Shown one piece after another: positions 22,216-33,559 of a stretch of 64,000 nucleotides of DNA (positions are counted from its first letter, which is position 1; each line of letters starts with the position of its first letter). Source of the DNA: Bettongia penicillata ogilbyi (lineage: Eukaryota > Chordata > Mammalia > Diprotodontia > Potoroidae); the NCBI GenBank assembly GCA_023548195.1, contig JAJHZJ010000751.1:2770265-2834264 (forward strand), read 5' to 3'. The position numbers and the translations under genes were made by a program. The notes beneath the pieces were generated by a model, which worked only from the letters and a program-made list of their open reading frames with translations, had not been told where the DNA came from and searched no databases.

Positions 22216-22524
22216 ATGTGTGTGAATACACACATACATACACACATATATAATATGCATGGAAATGTGTATGCACATTTATACACACATATACAGGCTT
22301 AAATATATACATATATGCAGAGATATATTTTAAATGTATATTCATATATGTGTATATGTATATATATAGTAATTATTGAGAATAATCTTGCAACAGAGGG
22401 AATAACTTTTTGAAGTCTCTGCACACTCTATCATTTTTCCTGATCTCAGTTTCAGAGACTTTTTTTTTGTCCCCTGAGGAGTTCAAAACTCATCCCATGT
22501 TCCCATTTATTCTGACCATCTGCC

Positions 22525-22700
22525 TAGGAGGTAGGTGGTGCTACATGGTCTAGTTTTTAAAGTCACTTTTACAGCTGGGATATCAAAGGCCAAATTTGTT
22601 AACTGCCTTGCCCGGAGTCACACAGTTATTCACCAACACAGCCAAGAATGGAACACAGAGTCCTATGTTGCTGAGTCCAGACTATCTCTCATTAGAGTAA
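22525..22700 (-). repeat. MIR fossil, antisense
   Basis: TTTACAGCTGGGATATCAAA, TAACTGCCTTGCCCGGAGTC, ACACAGTTATTCACC and GAGTCCAGACTATCTCTC match the reverse complement of MIR. Confidence 0.65.
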
Positions 22701-22739
22701 GCCGTCTGTTGGGTATGGCTTACAGCTGAGAAATTTATC

Positions 22740-23850
22740 TGGGTTTAAACTTGGATTCTGGACATTATTAGGAAGAATTCTTCACCTTCTTAATTGTGTG
22801 TGTGAAGATATATTCTATTGTTAGAGTGTTTAGGTAGATTTTGCTCTTGGGATTTTTGAGTTACTCAAGTCAACACCTTATGACATTGATTCTGTATCTT
22901 TCTTATGAGTGGTAGGATTTATTAGGATCAGTTAAGAAATTTAAGTTATGGATCCAATGTAAAAAAAAATGTTGTTCCACCTATGAGACTTGAATCATAT
23001 TCAACAAATCCTAAAAAAAAATCTTTGAATACTTTCTTTAGCTTTTTCAAAATATATTCCCCTAAAAAAGTAGATCTGTATTTTTCTTATTATTATCTTG
23101 CTATTGATTAATAAGTAAAAATTGAATTTTAAAATCAATATTTCTGACTGCTGACAAATCATAAAATGCAATTGAATGTTAATTTAAACAAATGTTGTGA
23201 TTAATTTCAGCTACAGCTTATAAGAGTGAAAAATGCACATGAGCTATTAGTGGGTTTCACTTTTGAATATTCCTCTGTCTGCATGTAGCTTCCCTAAATA
23301 ATACCTAATATAGGCAGCTTACAATGTGCCTATTTGTACTAACGATTGCTGGCTTTTTACAACTGTCCCTTAATTTGGAGAAAGTAGCCCCTGGATTTCT
23401 ATTTAACATTACCCTTCATTGGGTATTCTTTTTGTAAGGAGGTGGAAGAGAAAGAACCATAAATTAGTTTCAGTAACTGCAGGCAAGATAATGATTTACT
23501 GCTTGTTCAAAGAAAGAACGGGCCGCCCAATGCATAAATCGATTCCGGTCATTTATCTAATGGTAGAATCCTCAATGACCATTGGAGAGGGAACCTGGGA
23601 CTTTTTACATTATATCAACCTGATGGTATTGGAAATTAAAGAAGGAAAGAAATAGATAGAGTGTTTTATTTTCAATTGCCTCCTGTAATGCTTATGACAA
23701 ATGCACAAAACGCTGACAAATGACCTGCTATTAAATGGAATTAGACAAAAACTTATGGTTACTGTTCTTAGAGAGTTTCTGTTCCTGACTATGTTGCTGA
23801 GGCATAAAACATTCAAGGTTCTATCCCTGAAGTCGAATGTTATATTCTAT
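22740..23850. other. Repeat-free block, candidate conserved non-coding DNA
   Basis: About 1.1 kb without any recognisable transposon. It includes a CpG-containing segment (AGAACGGGCCGCCCAATGC, ATCGATTCCGG at 23516-23547) unusual for the AT-rich, CpG-poor surroundings, and balanced-complexity sequence (23680-23780). Short frames (23419-23655, minus 23610-23816) show no protein family. Conservation is inferred from appearance only. Confidence 0.4.
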
Positions 23851-24049
23851 TATAATTCACCATCTTAATTCTCATCTTTCACATAAACTGTAAACTTATT
23901 TCATATGTCCCATACTAAAAATATTTAAAATGAACCACGTTATTTTTCCCATTTTCTTTTGAGGGCACCACCATCCTTGCAGATATGTACCGGCTCAAGG
24001 TCACAGTGATTTTCAGCTCTTCTAGCTCCTTCCTGTCTCACATCAAAAT

Positions 24050-24765
24050 GATTGGCAAGTCTCTTGACTGTACCTCCACAACATCTCTCATATTCATCCT
24101 ATTCTCTCTACTCATATTTTGTCCATCATAATTTAGTCCCTCAGTTCCTACCTGAACTAATTCAATAGTCTCCTCATTTAGCTCAGTGCTTCCATTTTTT
24201 TCTCCCTCCAATTCAATCTCCACACAGTTACCATATGTATATTCCAAAAACATAGGTCTGACCACAATAATTTCTTACTCAAGAAGCTTCAAGGTCTCTC
24301 TGTTGTCACTAGAAATAAATGCAAAGATTTCTGTTTGATATATAAAAGCCTTCATAGTCTGTCTCTAGCTATATGTCTTTCCAGATGGATTTCACATTTT
24401 TCCCCTTTTCAGAGTCTATATTCCAGCCTAACTGGACTACATGGTGTCTCAGGTTTTCCTCCCATGTTTTCCCACGCACTACTGGTTCTCAGTATTCCTG
24501 CCTTCCTTCATGATTACTGTGCAAGATTTTCCCTCATCATGCAGGTTATTTGTATAATCTCTGTTATACCAAGCCATTTAACATTTATTTTATATTTAAT
24601 TATCTATCTATTTATTGCTCCTATCTAGTTCCCTCAGTATAATGTAGACTCCTTGAGGGCAGACATCATCTCATTTTTTTGAACTTGAATCCCCAGCCCC
24701 TACTATAAAGCCAGGGTCATTGCAGGCATTTAATAAATCCTTGCTGCATGGATTGGCTCGAGTGA
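24050..24765 (+). repeat. L2 LINE, 3' 700 bases
   Basis: One of the longest L2 copies here: TTCAATCTCCACACAGTTAC, ATAGGTCTGACCACAATAAT, TATAAAAGCCTTCATAGTCT, ACTCCTTGAGGGCAGACATC, CCCCAGCCCCTACTATA and GCATTTAATAAATCCTTGC in L2 order. The 97-codon frame inside (24335-24628) is not a functional protein. Confidence 0.8.
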
Positions 24766-24979
24766 CCAAGAACTGGCTTAAATAAAAATTGTGTGAACTC
24801 AAGGTGAATGTTGGTCACAGATGTCTAATATTGTTTAAAGTTATATTAGAACTGGAAGATGAATAAAATTCTTTTCTTGTACAGACTTTAAGAGTTTTAA
24901 AGGTTTTGTTCTGACCTCTATTAATCCATATTAAAGGGCCTGACTTATACAATCCAGGATTTTTCTTTGCTTTACATTG

Positions 24980-25110
24980 GTAGATGTACATATTATCTCC
25001 TCTAATGGAATGTATACTCCTTTGGGCAGAGATTGTTTCATTTTTGCCTTTTTATTCCTAGCATCTGGAATGATTCTGGCACAGAAAGGGTTTTTAATTC
25101 ATAATATGTG
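24980..25110 (+). repeat. L2 3'-end fragment
   Basis: ATGTATACTCCTTTGGGCAG, TTTTTATTCCTAGCATCTGG and ATTCTGGCACAGAAAGGG correspond to the L2 terminal segment, about 220 bases downstream of another L2 copy. Confidence 0.6.
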
Positions 25111-25114
25111 TTTG

Positions 25115-26140
25115 ACAGACCATATTGATGTGGGTGTTCCCTTTTGTTATGCAGATCCCAACCCATCCATACCTGTCCACACTGGGATTCTCATCCATAG
25201 TCAATATCCTTCCATAAATTTTTCACAGAGGATCAGCCTAATGTATTGGGTCATTAAGTCACTGGGGTGTTGAAAAATTCTCATTTTCTAGTCATTGGCT
25301 AGATACCAAGGAATGCACAGAACATCCACCAAGTGTACTTCACTCTTGTTACTGTCCTGTGACCATCTTGTTTCTTCTTATGGTCATATATCATTTTGAT
25401 GACATCATTTGTACTATTTTTCCCCTACATCTTTTCATTTCCAATGTGTTGCAGACTGTTTACAGTATGTTTTCTATGGGAGGAAAAGAGGAGGGAGACA
25501 AATGAAATCTACAACAGAAAGATCCCATAGGATGGAAGTGAATAAAATATAAAACCTTTGTGCCAATTTTGGAGAATTTAGAAACTATAAAATGCTGCTC
25601 TAGATGACCCTTATCTATATCTCTGTTGGGTCACAAGAAAAGATGGAAAACACATACAGGTTAATAAATTAGGTAGAGAATAAAAACCTTTATCACCCAG
25701 AAAGCAAAGGCAAGAGAGTTTTATGGGGGGTGAATAGAGCAGGCAGTGCTAAATGAGGCAAGCTGAGGACTCCTGGGAGAGGGACACAGATCTAAATATC
25801 GCCTGCTGTTTGTTGTGTCAACACTGGAATTTTCAATGGTTCCGGGTATAACATCCACTACTCATACACCAGACTGAGACAGGAAGTATCAAGATGGAAG
25901 AAGAATGCCCATGAGTCTACTGTGTGGGTTTGGATATCTCTAAATAAGAAAGTAAGGAGGCTGTATTTGAAATGCTGCATTTAATTGAGAACTGCCCTTT
26001 GGCCTCAATTTAGAGATAAACTGGAGCTGCTCAGGAAAAAACAACAAAATGAATCAAAGAACGAGGAAGATTAATATGGAAAGGAAGATTGAAAAAATTA
26101 TATTATATTATAATTAATAAATATATGTGTGTATATATTT
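25115..26140. other. Unique DNA, no gene
   Basis: About 1 kb. The frame at 24977-25273 starts inside the L2 fragment and shows no domain. Nothing else recognised. Confidence 0.4.
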
Positions 26141-26146
26141 ATATGC

Positions 26147-26193
26147 AGAGAGGGAGAGAGAGAGAGACAGAGAGAGACAGAGAGAGACAGAGA

Positions 26194-26237
<44 letters not shown>
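26147..26237. repeat. (GA)n with GACA interruptions
   Basis: Purine tract of GA units broken by regularly spaced ACAG steps, ending in an uninterrupted GA run at about 26210-26236. The open frame through it (RERERE-type) is a repeat artefact. Confidence 0.95.
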
Positions 26238-26242
<5 letters not shown>

Positions 26243-26439
26243 TTATATGTATATATGTTTAGGGAGACCAATTTACTGAGAGAGAAAAAGAGAGAGGTTA
26301 AAGAATTAGATGCATGCTATTGTTACTGTTTTTAGAGAATTTCATCTCTTGTCTAAATTGCTATTGCATAATGTATAATGAAAGGGGGAGGGAAGTCTCT
26401 ATTATAAAATAAGAAAGAAGGGGAGGTTATTTATTTCTA

Positions 26440-26960
26440 GTGTTATATTTAGCAGCCACATGGACTGTGCGTGTGTTTTAAAAATGATTTACAACTACCG
26501 TATTAATTATTCCCCTAAAATCCCTGAGAGTCCCGGAATTGTTGGTTGAAATGAAGAGAAGGGAAATCTAAGGCACTTCCTGACAAAGAAAAATATTGGG
26601 TTACAAGAATAGTCTTGCAGGAAAAGTGAGTGATAGCAGCTTAATCACCGGGGACATACAAAAGTCAACAGCACTAAAATATTAGAAGGTTTATTTTAAG
26701 AAGCAATTTCCCCCCATTGGGGCATGTGGAGGAGATGACTTACTTGATCTTTCTTCATCTCCAGTGTCCGCTTCCATGTCTCAATTTGAGTATGAAAAAC
26801 AACAGCCTTAACTCTAGATTCAATTATTGATTTTGGGTAGCCTGTATCTCTGCTATTGGTCCCAGATAAAGAAAATATCAGTCATTTTTTTACACTCTTC
26901 TCAAGGTAACTTTTCACCTGCGAAAGAGCAAAATCACTAAATAACCTATTACCAAACACA
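26440..26960. other. Repeat-free block, candidate regulatory DNA
   Basis: About 520 bases free of visible repeats with occasional CpGs (TCCCGGAATTGTTGG, TCACCGGGGACATAC). It is interrupted only by a run of C at 26709-26714. No coding signal. Confidence 0.35.
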
Positions 26961-26971
26961 GATAACCTTTC

Positions 26972-26990
26972 TTTTTTTTTTTTTTTTTTT
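26972..26990. repeat. Poly-T run
   Basis: 19 consecutive T, followed by GGTGTGTGTG. No LINE or SINE body is attached on either side, so it is probably an expanded homopolymer. Confidence 0.9.
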
Positions 26991-27263
26991 GGTGTGTGTG
27001 TAGAAAATACAGTTTCTTCTTGTGACCGGCCAAACAAAAGAAACTTTTCAAATGCTCAGTGAGTTCATTAAGTCAATTAGGTTTCCAATTCTGGAAAGAC
27101 ATGACTGGATTGGTCATGGTCAGTGTTAGTGATTTCCTACAGTGCTGTGTTTAAGATAGTAGTACATGGCTCAGCATGAAGTTACATTTGCCTACGGGCA
27201 GTTGTAACTTAAATGTTTGCTTTTTGACATTTGTGGAGGAGGATAATATATTTAGGTTTTTCT

Positions 27264-27590
27264 GATCTCTCTCTCTCTCTGTCTCTGTCTCTCTATGTCT
27301 CTCTGTTTCTCTCTCTCTTCCTTCTCCATCTCCATTTCTGTTCCCTGTTTCTCTCTTTCTCTGACTTTTTTTCACTCTGTATCTGTTTCTCTCTCCCTAT
27401 CTCTTACTCGCTGTCTCTTTCTCTTTTTCTCTCTGTCTCTGTCTCCCTCTGTCTGACTCTTTGTCTCTTTCTCTGTCTCCCTCTCTTTCCCTGTCTCTGT
27501 TTCTCTTTGTTTCTGTCTCTCTATTCCCATCTTTCTGTTTCTGCTTTTCTCTCTATCTCTCTTTCTCTGATTTCCTTACTGCCTTCTTCT
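27264..27590. repeat. Long imperfect (TC)n pyrimidine tract
   Basis: About 325 bases of strongly pyrimidine-biased sequence built from TCTC, TGTCTC and TTTCTC units. The 121-codon Leu/Ser-rich frame across it is an artefact. Such polypyrimidine/polypurine strands can form triplex (H-DNA) structures. Confidence 0.9.
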
Positions 27591-27739
27591 CTGTAGTCTA
27601 GAAATGTTAATGCCTACTCTTACTAGGGGAGAATGAATTCTGACATTTCACCTCCTAATTGTTAAATGCCTCAAAGAATGGATCACTGATTTGCAATGAT
27701 ACCAAAAGTTCTTCAGTCAAAGTTTCCAAAGGTATTAAC

Positions 27740-27805
27740 TTAATATACTGAAGAAGGAAGGAAGGAAGAAAAGAAGGGAGGGAGGAAAGAAAAAGAAATA
27801 AAATT
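27740..27805. repeat. (GGAA)n-like purine tract
   Basis: GAAGGAAGGAAGGAAG followed by AAAAGAAGGGAGGGAGG. A short imperfect tetranucleotide repeat. Confidence 0.85.
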
Positions 27806-27829
27806 CTCTATATGACTTGGTAATGTGAC

Positions 27830-27945
27830 ACAATGGGGAGCTGACTTTGGAGTGAGAAAACCCCTGTTCAGTCCTGACCCTGGCATGCAGTGGCTGTCTA
27901 ACTTTGGTTAAATTAGATAATCTCTCACTACCCCAGTCAGATTTG
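27830..27945 (+). repeat. MIR fossil
   Basis: ACACAATGGGGAGCTGACTT head, GTTCAGTCCTGACCCTGGC and AACTTTGGTTAAATTAGA follow MIR order but are strongly diverged. Confidence 0.55.
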
Positions 27946-28049
27946 TATTCATAGAAGGATATCTCTCACTGAAAATTCTCTATGGCAATAAAGTCACAAG
28001 TCCAATTCAAAGCAAAAAATATTCTGTATTTACTTATTTGTATGTATGT

Positions 28050-28140
28050 TATTTACTCTCACTAGACTGTGAACTCCTTGAAGGCAAGAATTGTTTTGCT
28101 TTTTTTTTTTTGTCTATCCTCAGTGACTGGTACCCTGCCC
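28050..28140 (+). repeat. L2 3'-end fragment
   Basis: TAGACTGTGAACTCCTTGAA, GGCAAGAATTGTTTTGC and ATCCTCAGTGACTGGTACC match the L2 terminal region. Confidence 0.65.
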
Positions 28141-28144
28141 AATA

Positions 28145-28635
28145 ATTCAACCTGCATCCTTTCTGCAAACCTTTTCATCTGGAATCTTCCTCCCTGGAGA
28201 GTTTGACATCTTAGCTAACTATTTCTGACATCAGAGGTAAGAAACCAATCAGATACACCTGTTAGAAACCGCACCCTTTCATATAAAGTATCTGGCCCTC
28301 TTCTACATCAGGGAGAGATCCTATTGTGTGGCATTGACATAAGTATACCTGGACTTGAGTGTTCTGACTCAAGTGTTCTGACTTTCTAAAAATTTTGGAT
28401 TTGATTGTGAGATATAGGAGACACTGGCACAGGACTGCTCAACATGATGTGCCCACATCAGAATAGGTGCTATGCTCCATGAGGAAAGCAGAATTGAGAC
28501 AGCACAAAGGAAATGTAGGATGCACAAATTTGAAGTATCTGCCCCAAATGTTTACATGAACTATCTGTGCCCAATCTGTTGTAGAGCATTCCGAGCTTGT
28601 ATTGGTCTGATCAACCACAGCTGGACACAATGAAA
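28145..28635. other. Unique DNA
   Basis: About 490 bases. The 63-codon minus-strand frame at 28439-28630 has no recognisable features. Confidence 0.4.
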
Positions 28636-28639
28636 CTTG

Positions 28640-29190
28640 ATTTTATCATGGTGATGTAATTTTGGTCCTCTTTTAGAACTAAGGGCAACAATCAGCCACC
28701 TGGACTTGACTTGGGGAGAAATCTGTAAGTAGTCTGAGATGTCTTATTGTGGATCCAGCTGATCAGTTCTTGTTGGACAGCTCCTCCCCTCTTCTCTCCT
28801 CCCCTCCCCTTCCCTCTCCTCCTCTTATGTGAGGTATTCTTCCCAAAAGAAGGTAAATTTTGATGACTAAAGCCTACTCAGTTAAATTTCAGTATTATTG
28901 GGGAGATTTCTTTCTCAAAGACCAAGCCTTAAACCTAATTCACTCAGAATCTCATTATTTGGACCACAATAGGTCCCTGCCCTGCCCAAGCACCACTTAA
29001 TGGTTATATTTTAGCCTCTCCTGGCTCAGAGTGAGAATAAATAATAACTGTTTCTCTTTTGGCTGGCAACCCTTCCCCTCCCAACTTGATCTTTTTTATT
29101 TTTAATTGAAGGGGCCATCCCTTAAGTAACTACTTAAAGAGGCCTATTCATTAAATGGGTGTATCTCACTCAAAAGTTGTAATCTGATAA
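28640..29190 (+). repeat. Unclassified repeat, possible solo LTR
   Basis: The segment contains a GC-rich pyrimidine run (28784-28826) and an AATAAA in GAATAAATAATAACTGTTTC (29035-29054) followed by TTTTGGCTGGCAACCC, resembling an LTR polyadenylation region. It is followed by GAAGGGGCCATCCCTTAAG. No paired LTR, primer binding site or retroviral gene is visible. Assignment is a guess. Confidence 0.25.
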
Positions 29191-29194
29191 GACC

Positions 29195-29405
29195 TTAGCC
29201 TAAAAGGACAAGGGTCCCCCCTTGCATCCTGAGTCATCTCCAGTCATCCTAATGGATATCTGACCACTGGACCCAGACCACTCTGGAGGAGGAAGCGAAG
29301 CTGGTAACTTTGCAGAGCTCCCCCTTTCTCAAATTCTCAAATTCAATTGCAAGTCATGTCATCATGTCCCTAATGTTGTGGTCCTCTTTGAGGACAAAAG
29401 ATAAA
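29195..29405 (+). mobile_element. WSINE1-like 3' tail
   Basis: GCATCCTGAGTCATCTCCAG, TCATCCTAATGGATATCTGA, GTCATGTCATCATGTCCCTA and GTGGTCCTCTTTGAGGACAA match the 3' half of the SINE at 1539-1850. The tRNA-like head is absent here. Confidence 0.7.
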
Positions 29406-29409
29406 CCCC

Positions 29410-31025
29410 TTATGCATTGTACTTTTATCTCTGTCTTCTCAGTGATTTTGATCTGGCCATATCCTTTTCCTTCTCAAGTACCACTAGATATCTTAAGAGA
29501 AATCACCAACTTTGACTAGTGAGTTAAAATATTCCCTAAAAATGATCTACTTCAACAGCAGATCTAACTCTTCTGCAAAGTCTCCCTTAAGTCCCACAAG
29601 GAGACAAATACAATCCCACCCCGACGGCCACCACCCCATTTGTACTATTGCCCCTTAAAAAGATTGACAATGTTCCTCTAATAAGATCATTGAGCATTAA
29701 GACAGGGATTTCCTCAACAAACCACGTGAAAAGAACTGAACTGTCTTTAGACCTAGCTTTCCCTTTTGAGAGTCTGTACTGTATATGAGAAGCAGAAGGA
29801 GGGTGTCAATTCAGGAACTGTTCACTCTTTAGTTACTCAGACGCCTTCAGTTTGATGGTGTCAGCACCTTGATCCAGCCTTCACAGAGCTCATGAAGTAG
29901 TCAGGAGGGTAATCTTATTACACCGAAGTCTGAAAGAAACCTGCCTCCAGGTTGATATTTAATATGCAAGAGTCACAAGGTGGGGTTCTTCTTTGGGGAA
30001 GCAAATTCACCAAATGAACTTTCAAATTACAGCATTATAAATGCTCTACATAATAAGAGAGACATTTGGTGGCTTCAGATGTCAATTTGTACTTGTGCTA
30101 CCCAATACTAAATTGGATAAAACCAAACCAATTCTGTGCGTTATTTAATTGGCAGAGGTGAATCTTTGAAAGATGAAAGCAAAACTTTAAAACAGATACT
30201 GCTATATATTTACAGGCTATGGATTTTTGAAAGATCATGGATTGTAAATATTTTAATAGTGAGGAAAATAAAACTCTCATGAATAATACAGTGATGAGAG
30301 ATGAAGAATTCCAGACTGGCTTATTTGGGATACCTACTTCGATCCTTTAAGGCATCTGTAATCTCTTAGGTGAGGGTATTCCCTTCCCTGGTACAGAATG
30401 CAACTCATCTGAACCTCCCAATATGGCATGATTCTTATTTATATCCCTTCATAATTTCTCTATAAAGGAGCTATTCAGGGCACTGGAGGCCTTCCTCTGT
30501 GTCTTTCGATGTCCTGGGCGACCTCATTTCAAGGCACTGGCTACCTATCATCCATTGCTAATTATGACCATATCTTTATTCAAATTTAGCAAATAAGGGT
30601 TCAGCAGAGTGACATCACAGTCTGTATCTATTAAGGTGAGTAAAATTATAGAGGAGCTCATTAGGCACTCCATGGACTGAACTTGTGGAAGAGGGCAATT
30701 GAATTATTAGACTAATTCCAGTAAGTAACTGCATTTTCATTTATTGAGTTTTGCTTTTCTCTTAAGTTTCCTGTTATCAGAGATTAGTTACATTTGACTC
30801 CTGCTGCCCCTTCCCTGAGACAGGACAATTCTTTTTTCTTATGACACAAGTTCTTTTTTGGCACCTTGCCCATGCATTCATGTTTTTGGTCCCAGACAAC
30901 CCTTGATGAGAGATGATCAAGTTTCTCAGAAGCAAGGTTAGAGGTTTCAACCATTTGCTACCTATTTTTTGTCTCCTGATAGATCTGTAGACCCTTTGAG
31001 AAATTAAGAAAATTGGAGGCCTCAT
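29410..31025. other. Repeat-poor block, candidate conserved segments
   Basis: About 1.6 kb with no recognised transposon. Around 29870-30320, TGATATTTAATATGCAAGAG, AACCAAACCAATTCTGTGCG and TTATTTAATTGGCAGAGGTG look like the homeobox-motif-rich sequence often found in developmental enhancers. This is inference only. Short frames on both strands have no protein features. Confidence 0.35.
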
Positions 31026-31029
31026 GATG

Positions 31030-31200
31030 TTCTGAGAAGAGCTTTGGCATCCAAGGACCTGAGATGGAAACCTGGTCTTCCACTCTGCAACTGTGGCCAA
31101 GTCACTAACCTTCTCTGGGCCTCAGTTGCCTCCTCTGTCAAAAGAAGAGATTGGACAACATGGTATCTTCCAGCTCTAAATTTATGATACTGTGCTATAA
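31030..31200 (+). repeat. MIR/CORE-SINE fossil
   Basis: GGACCTGAGATGGAAACCTG, CTGTGGCCAAGTCACTAACC, CCTCAGTTGCCTCCTCTGTC and TATCTTCCAGCTCTAAATTT in sense order. Confidence 0.75.
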
Positions 31201-31254
31201 CCCGATGATGTCAATATTTGGTGCCTTATTGAAAATTTACACTTTTTGTTTGTT

Positions 31255-31490
31255 CAGTCGTTTTCAGTCTTGTCTGAGTTCACAAGCCCATTTAGGGTTT
31301 TCTTGGTAAAGGTACTAGAGCGATTTGCCACTTCCTTTTTACATATGAGGAAACTGAGGCAATAGGATTAAGTGACTTACCAAGACTCACACAGATAGTT
31401 AGTGTCTGAGACCAGATCTGAACTCAAGAAGAGGAGTTTTCCTATCTCCAGGCCCAGTACTTTATCCAGTATGGCACAACCTAGCCACCC
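31255..31490 (-). mobile_element. MAR1/WALLSI-type SINE, antisense
   Basis: TTAGGGTTTTCTTGGTAAAG, GCGATTTGCCACTTCCTTTT, CATATGAGGAAACTGAGGCA, TCTGAACTCAAGAAGAGG and TTATCCAGTATGGCACAACC form the reverse complement of the same SINE family as 688-950. Confidence 0.85.
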
Positions 31491-31929
31491 ATATGCCTAA
31501 TTCATGTGCATTATCCAAAGTTATAGCTAGTATAGACCAAGTGAAGCTTTGTCTAGGCAGCTAATATTAGGAGAGAGGCATACTTCCTCCCCACAGAAAG
31601 AATCATTCCCTTCCTCACTCCTCTGCATTGTTCAGTGGGCCTCTTTACCATGCCTAGAATCTTCTTCCTCCTTCTCTTAATTTCCCTGGCTTCCCTCAAG
31701 ATGCACCTCCAATTCTAGATTTTAATGCAAGCCTGCCTGGTATCCACATCCTTCCCTCCTGCTGCTAGAGTCTTCCCTCTCAGAACATCTTTGGTTCTGA
31801 GCACCTACCTGGTACTTTGCATGAGAAAAATCCCCAGTAATTATCTGTTCTTGATCTTGATGGTGATAGAACAGGAGACTGATTGCAGAATAAGACCTTT
31901 TAAAAAAGAAATTAAAAAAAAGCAATAGA

Positions 31930-32075
31930 GTCTAGTGTGTAGGACACTAGACTTAAAGTCAGGAAAATGTGACCCTGACTCCCATTTTACAGATGAAGAA
32001 ACTGAGATTTAGAGAAGATAAGTGGCTCATCTGGGATCACAGAGGCAGGATTCAAACTCGTTTTCAGCACTCAGA
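31930..32075. repeat. Composite MIR remnants
   Basis: AGTGTGTAGGACACTAGACT looks like a sense SINE head. It is directly followed by an antisense-type core (TTTACAGATGAAGAAACTGA, GGGATCACAGAGGC). Two short fossils in opposite orientations are abutted. Confidence 0.45.
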
Positions 32076-32084
32076 ACTAAGGAA

Positions 32085-32320
32085 CGGTAGGTGACATAGT
32101 GGATAGAAAGCAAGGTCTGGCATTAGGAAGATCAGAATTCAAGTCTAGTCTCAGATACTTCTTAGCTGTGTGATCTCCTGCAGGCCATTTAACCTTTACC
32201 TGCCCGAGATTCTTCAAATACAAAATGGAGATAATAATAGAAGCTACTTCATCAGGTTGTTGAGTACAACAAATGCCATATTTGTACAGTGAAGTCTTCA
32301 ATAAATGCTCATTCCTCTCC
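32085..32320 (+). mobile_element. Ther1/MIR-like SINE
   Basis: GGTAGGTGACATAGTGGATA head, AGAATTCAAGTCTAGTCTCA, AGCTGTGTGATCTCCTGCAG and CAAAATGGAGATAATAATAG in order. Confidence 0.8.
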
Positions 32321-32334
32321 TTTACTCCTTTTCA

Positions 32335-32585
32335 TCTACAAGGTGATACAATGCCAGACCTAGAGTCAGAAAGATTCATCTTCTTGAGTTCAAATCTGGC
32401 CGCAGACACACTTACTAGCTGTGTGACCCTAGACAAGTCACTCTACCTTGTATTCTCAATTTCCTCCTATGTAAAAGAAGCTAGAGAAAGAGCAGTAAAG
32501 CCCTTGAGTATCTCTGCCAAGAAAACCCCAAATAGGGTCCCAACACAACTGAAAATGACTGTATAGCAAACCATGACAAGAAAAG
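32335..32585 (+). mobile_element. MAR1/WALLSI-type SINE
   Basis: GAGTTCAAATCTGGCCGCAG, AGCTGTGTGACCCTAGACAA, AAGAAAACCCCAAATAGGGT and CAACTGAAAATGACTGTA. It follows another SINE head to tail, with only about 15 bases between them. Confidence 0.82.
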
Positions 32586-32639
32586 CAGAGACGTTTCAGG
32601 AAGTTATTGAATATTGGTATCATAACAGAGTATCATAGA

Positions 32640-32855
32640 TTTAGAGCTGGAAGAGATCATATTCTCAAATGCCTTCATTTGACACCTTGAATTGCTTCTA
32701 TACCTGTCTCACACAAACCACTAACTGTATGACCTTGAGCAAGTCACTTCCATCTCTATCCAGATCCATCTACTTTTTTCCTCAGTCACAAAATGAGGGC
32801 TTGGCCTTGATGGCATTGAAGATCCTTTCCCCCTCTACATCTATGTTCTATTGTT
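32640..32855 (+). repeat. MIR fossil
   Basis: ACTGTATGACCTTGAGCAAG, TTCCTCAGTCACAAAATGAG and GATGGCATTGAAGATCCTTT form a sense MIR 3' half. The first part (ATTTAGAGCTGGAAGAGATC) belongs to another small fossil. Confidence 0.6.
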
Positions 32856-32859
32856 AAGT

Positions 32860-33350
32860 GCTACAAAATAAATACTCAAATTCCAAAACTAAAATTCCCC
32901 TCATCAAATTGCTAATATTTTGGGACTATCTGAAACCCAATCTGCAACAGTCCACAAGGGTCTCTTTATCTCTTCATTTAGTTGTCATTAACTCACATAA
33001 TGATAACCACAGTCAACATACATTTTTCAAGTGCTTTCTCTGTGCCAGGCACTCTGCTAAGCACCAGTTAGACAAAGAAACAGTGACAGCAACACTAATC
33101 TGGAGCCTCCCTGCCAGATCTACACAAACATTTCCCAGGTCAGCTCACTTTAAAATGCTGCCTTTATCCTTGTCTTATACCCCAGAATTGAAAAGAAACA
33201 ACCTAAGAATGATCAATAATTGCAATTTGTCAGTACTAGAAGCACCCTGTGGGTCTGTCCATTGGATTCACACCATCTTCCTGGCACATCCACGCCTATG
33301 AAGAAGCACTTGGAAGAAAACAATCCCTTTCAACTTATACCCTTTCATCT
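32860..33350. other. Unique DNA
   Basis: About 490 bases. AAGTGCTTTCTCTGTGCCAG and GCACTCTGCTAAGCACC at 33030-33065 are a short MIR-type or ancient-repeat piece. The 147-codon frame 32858-33301 crosses this piece and shows no domain, so I regard it as chance. Confidence 0.4.
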
Positions 33351-33548
<198 letters not shown>

Positions 33549-33559
33549 TTCATTGAAGA

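Noticed and set aside
22020..22345. Tyr/Ile repeat frames
   Set aside because: Artefacts of the (TA)n/(GT)n microsatellite.
26129..26335. Arg/Glu-rich open frame
   Set aside because: Product of a (GA)n tract, not a protein.
28640..29190. Endogenous retrovirus
   Set aside because: Only weak LTR-like features; no paired LTR, primer binding site, gag, pol or env remnant found in the window.
32858..33301. 147-codon plus-strand frame as a candidate gene
   Set aside because: It crosses a short dispersed-repeat piece, has no domain or signal, and no splice or promoter context.
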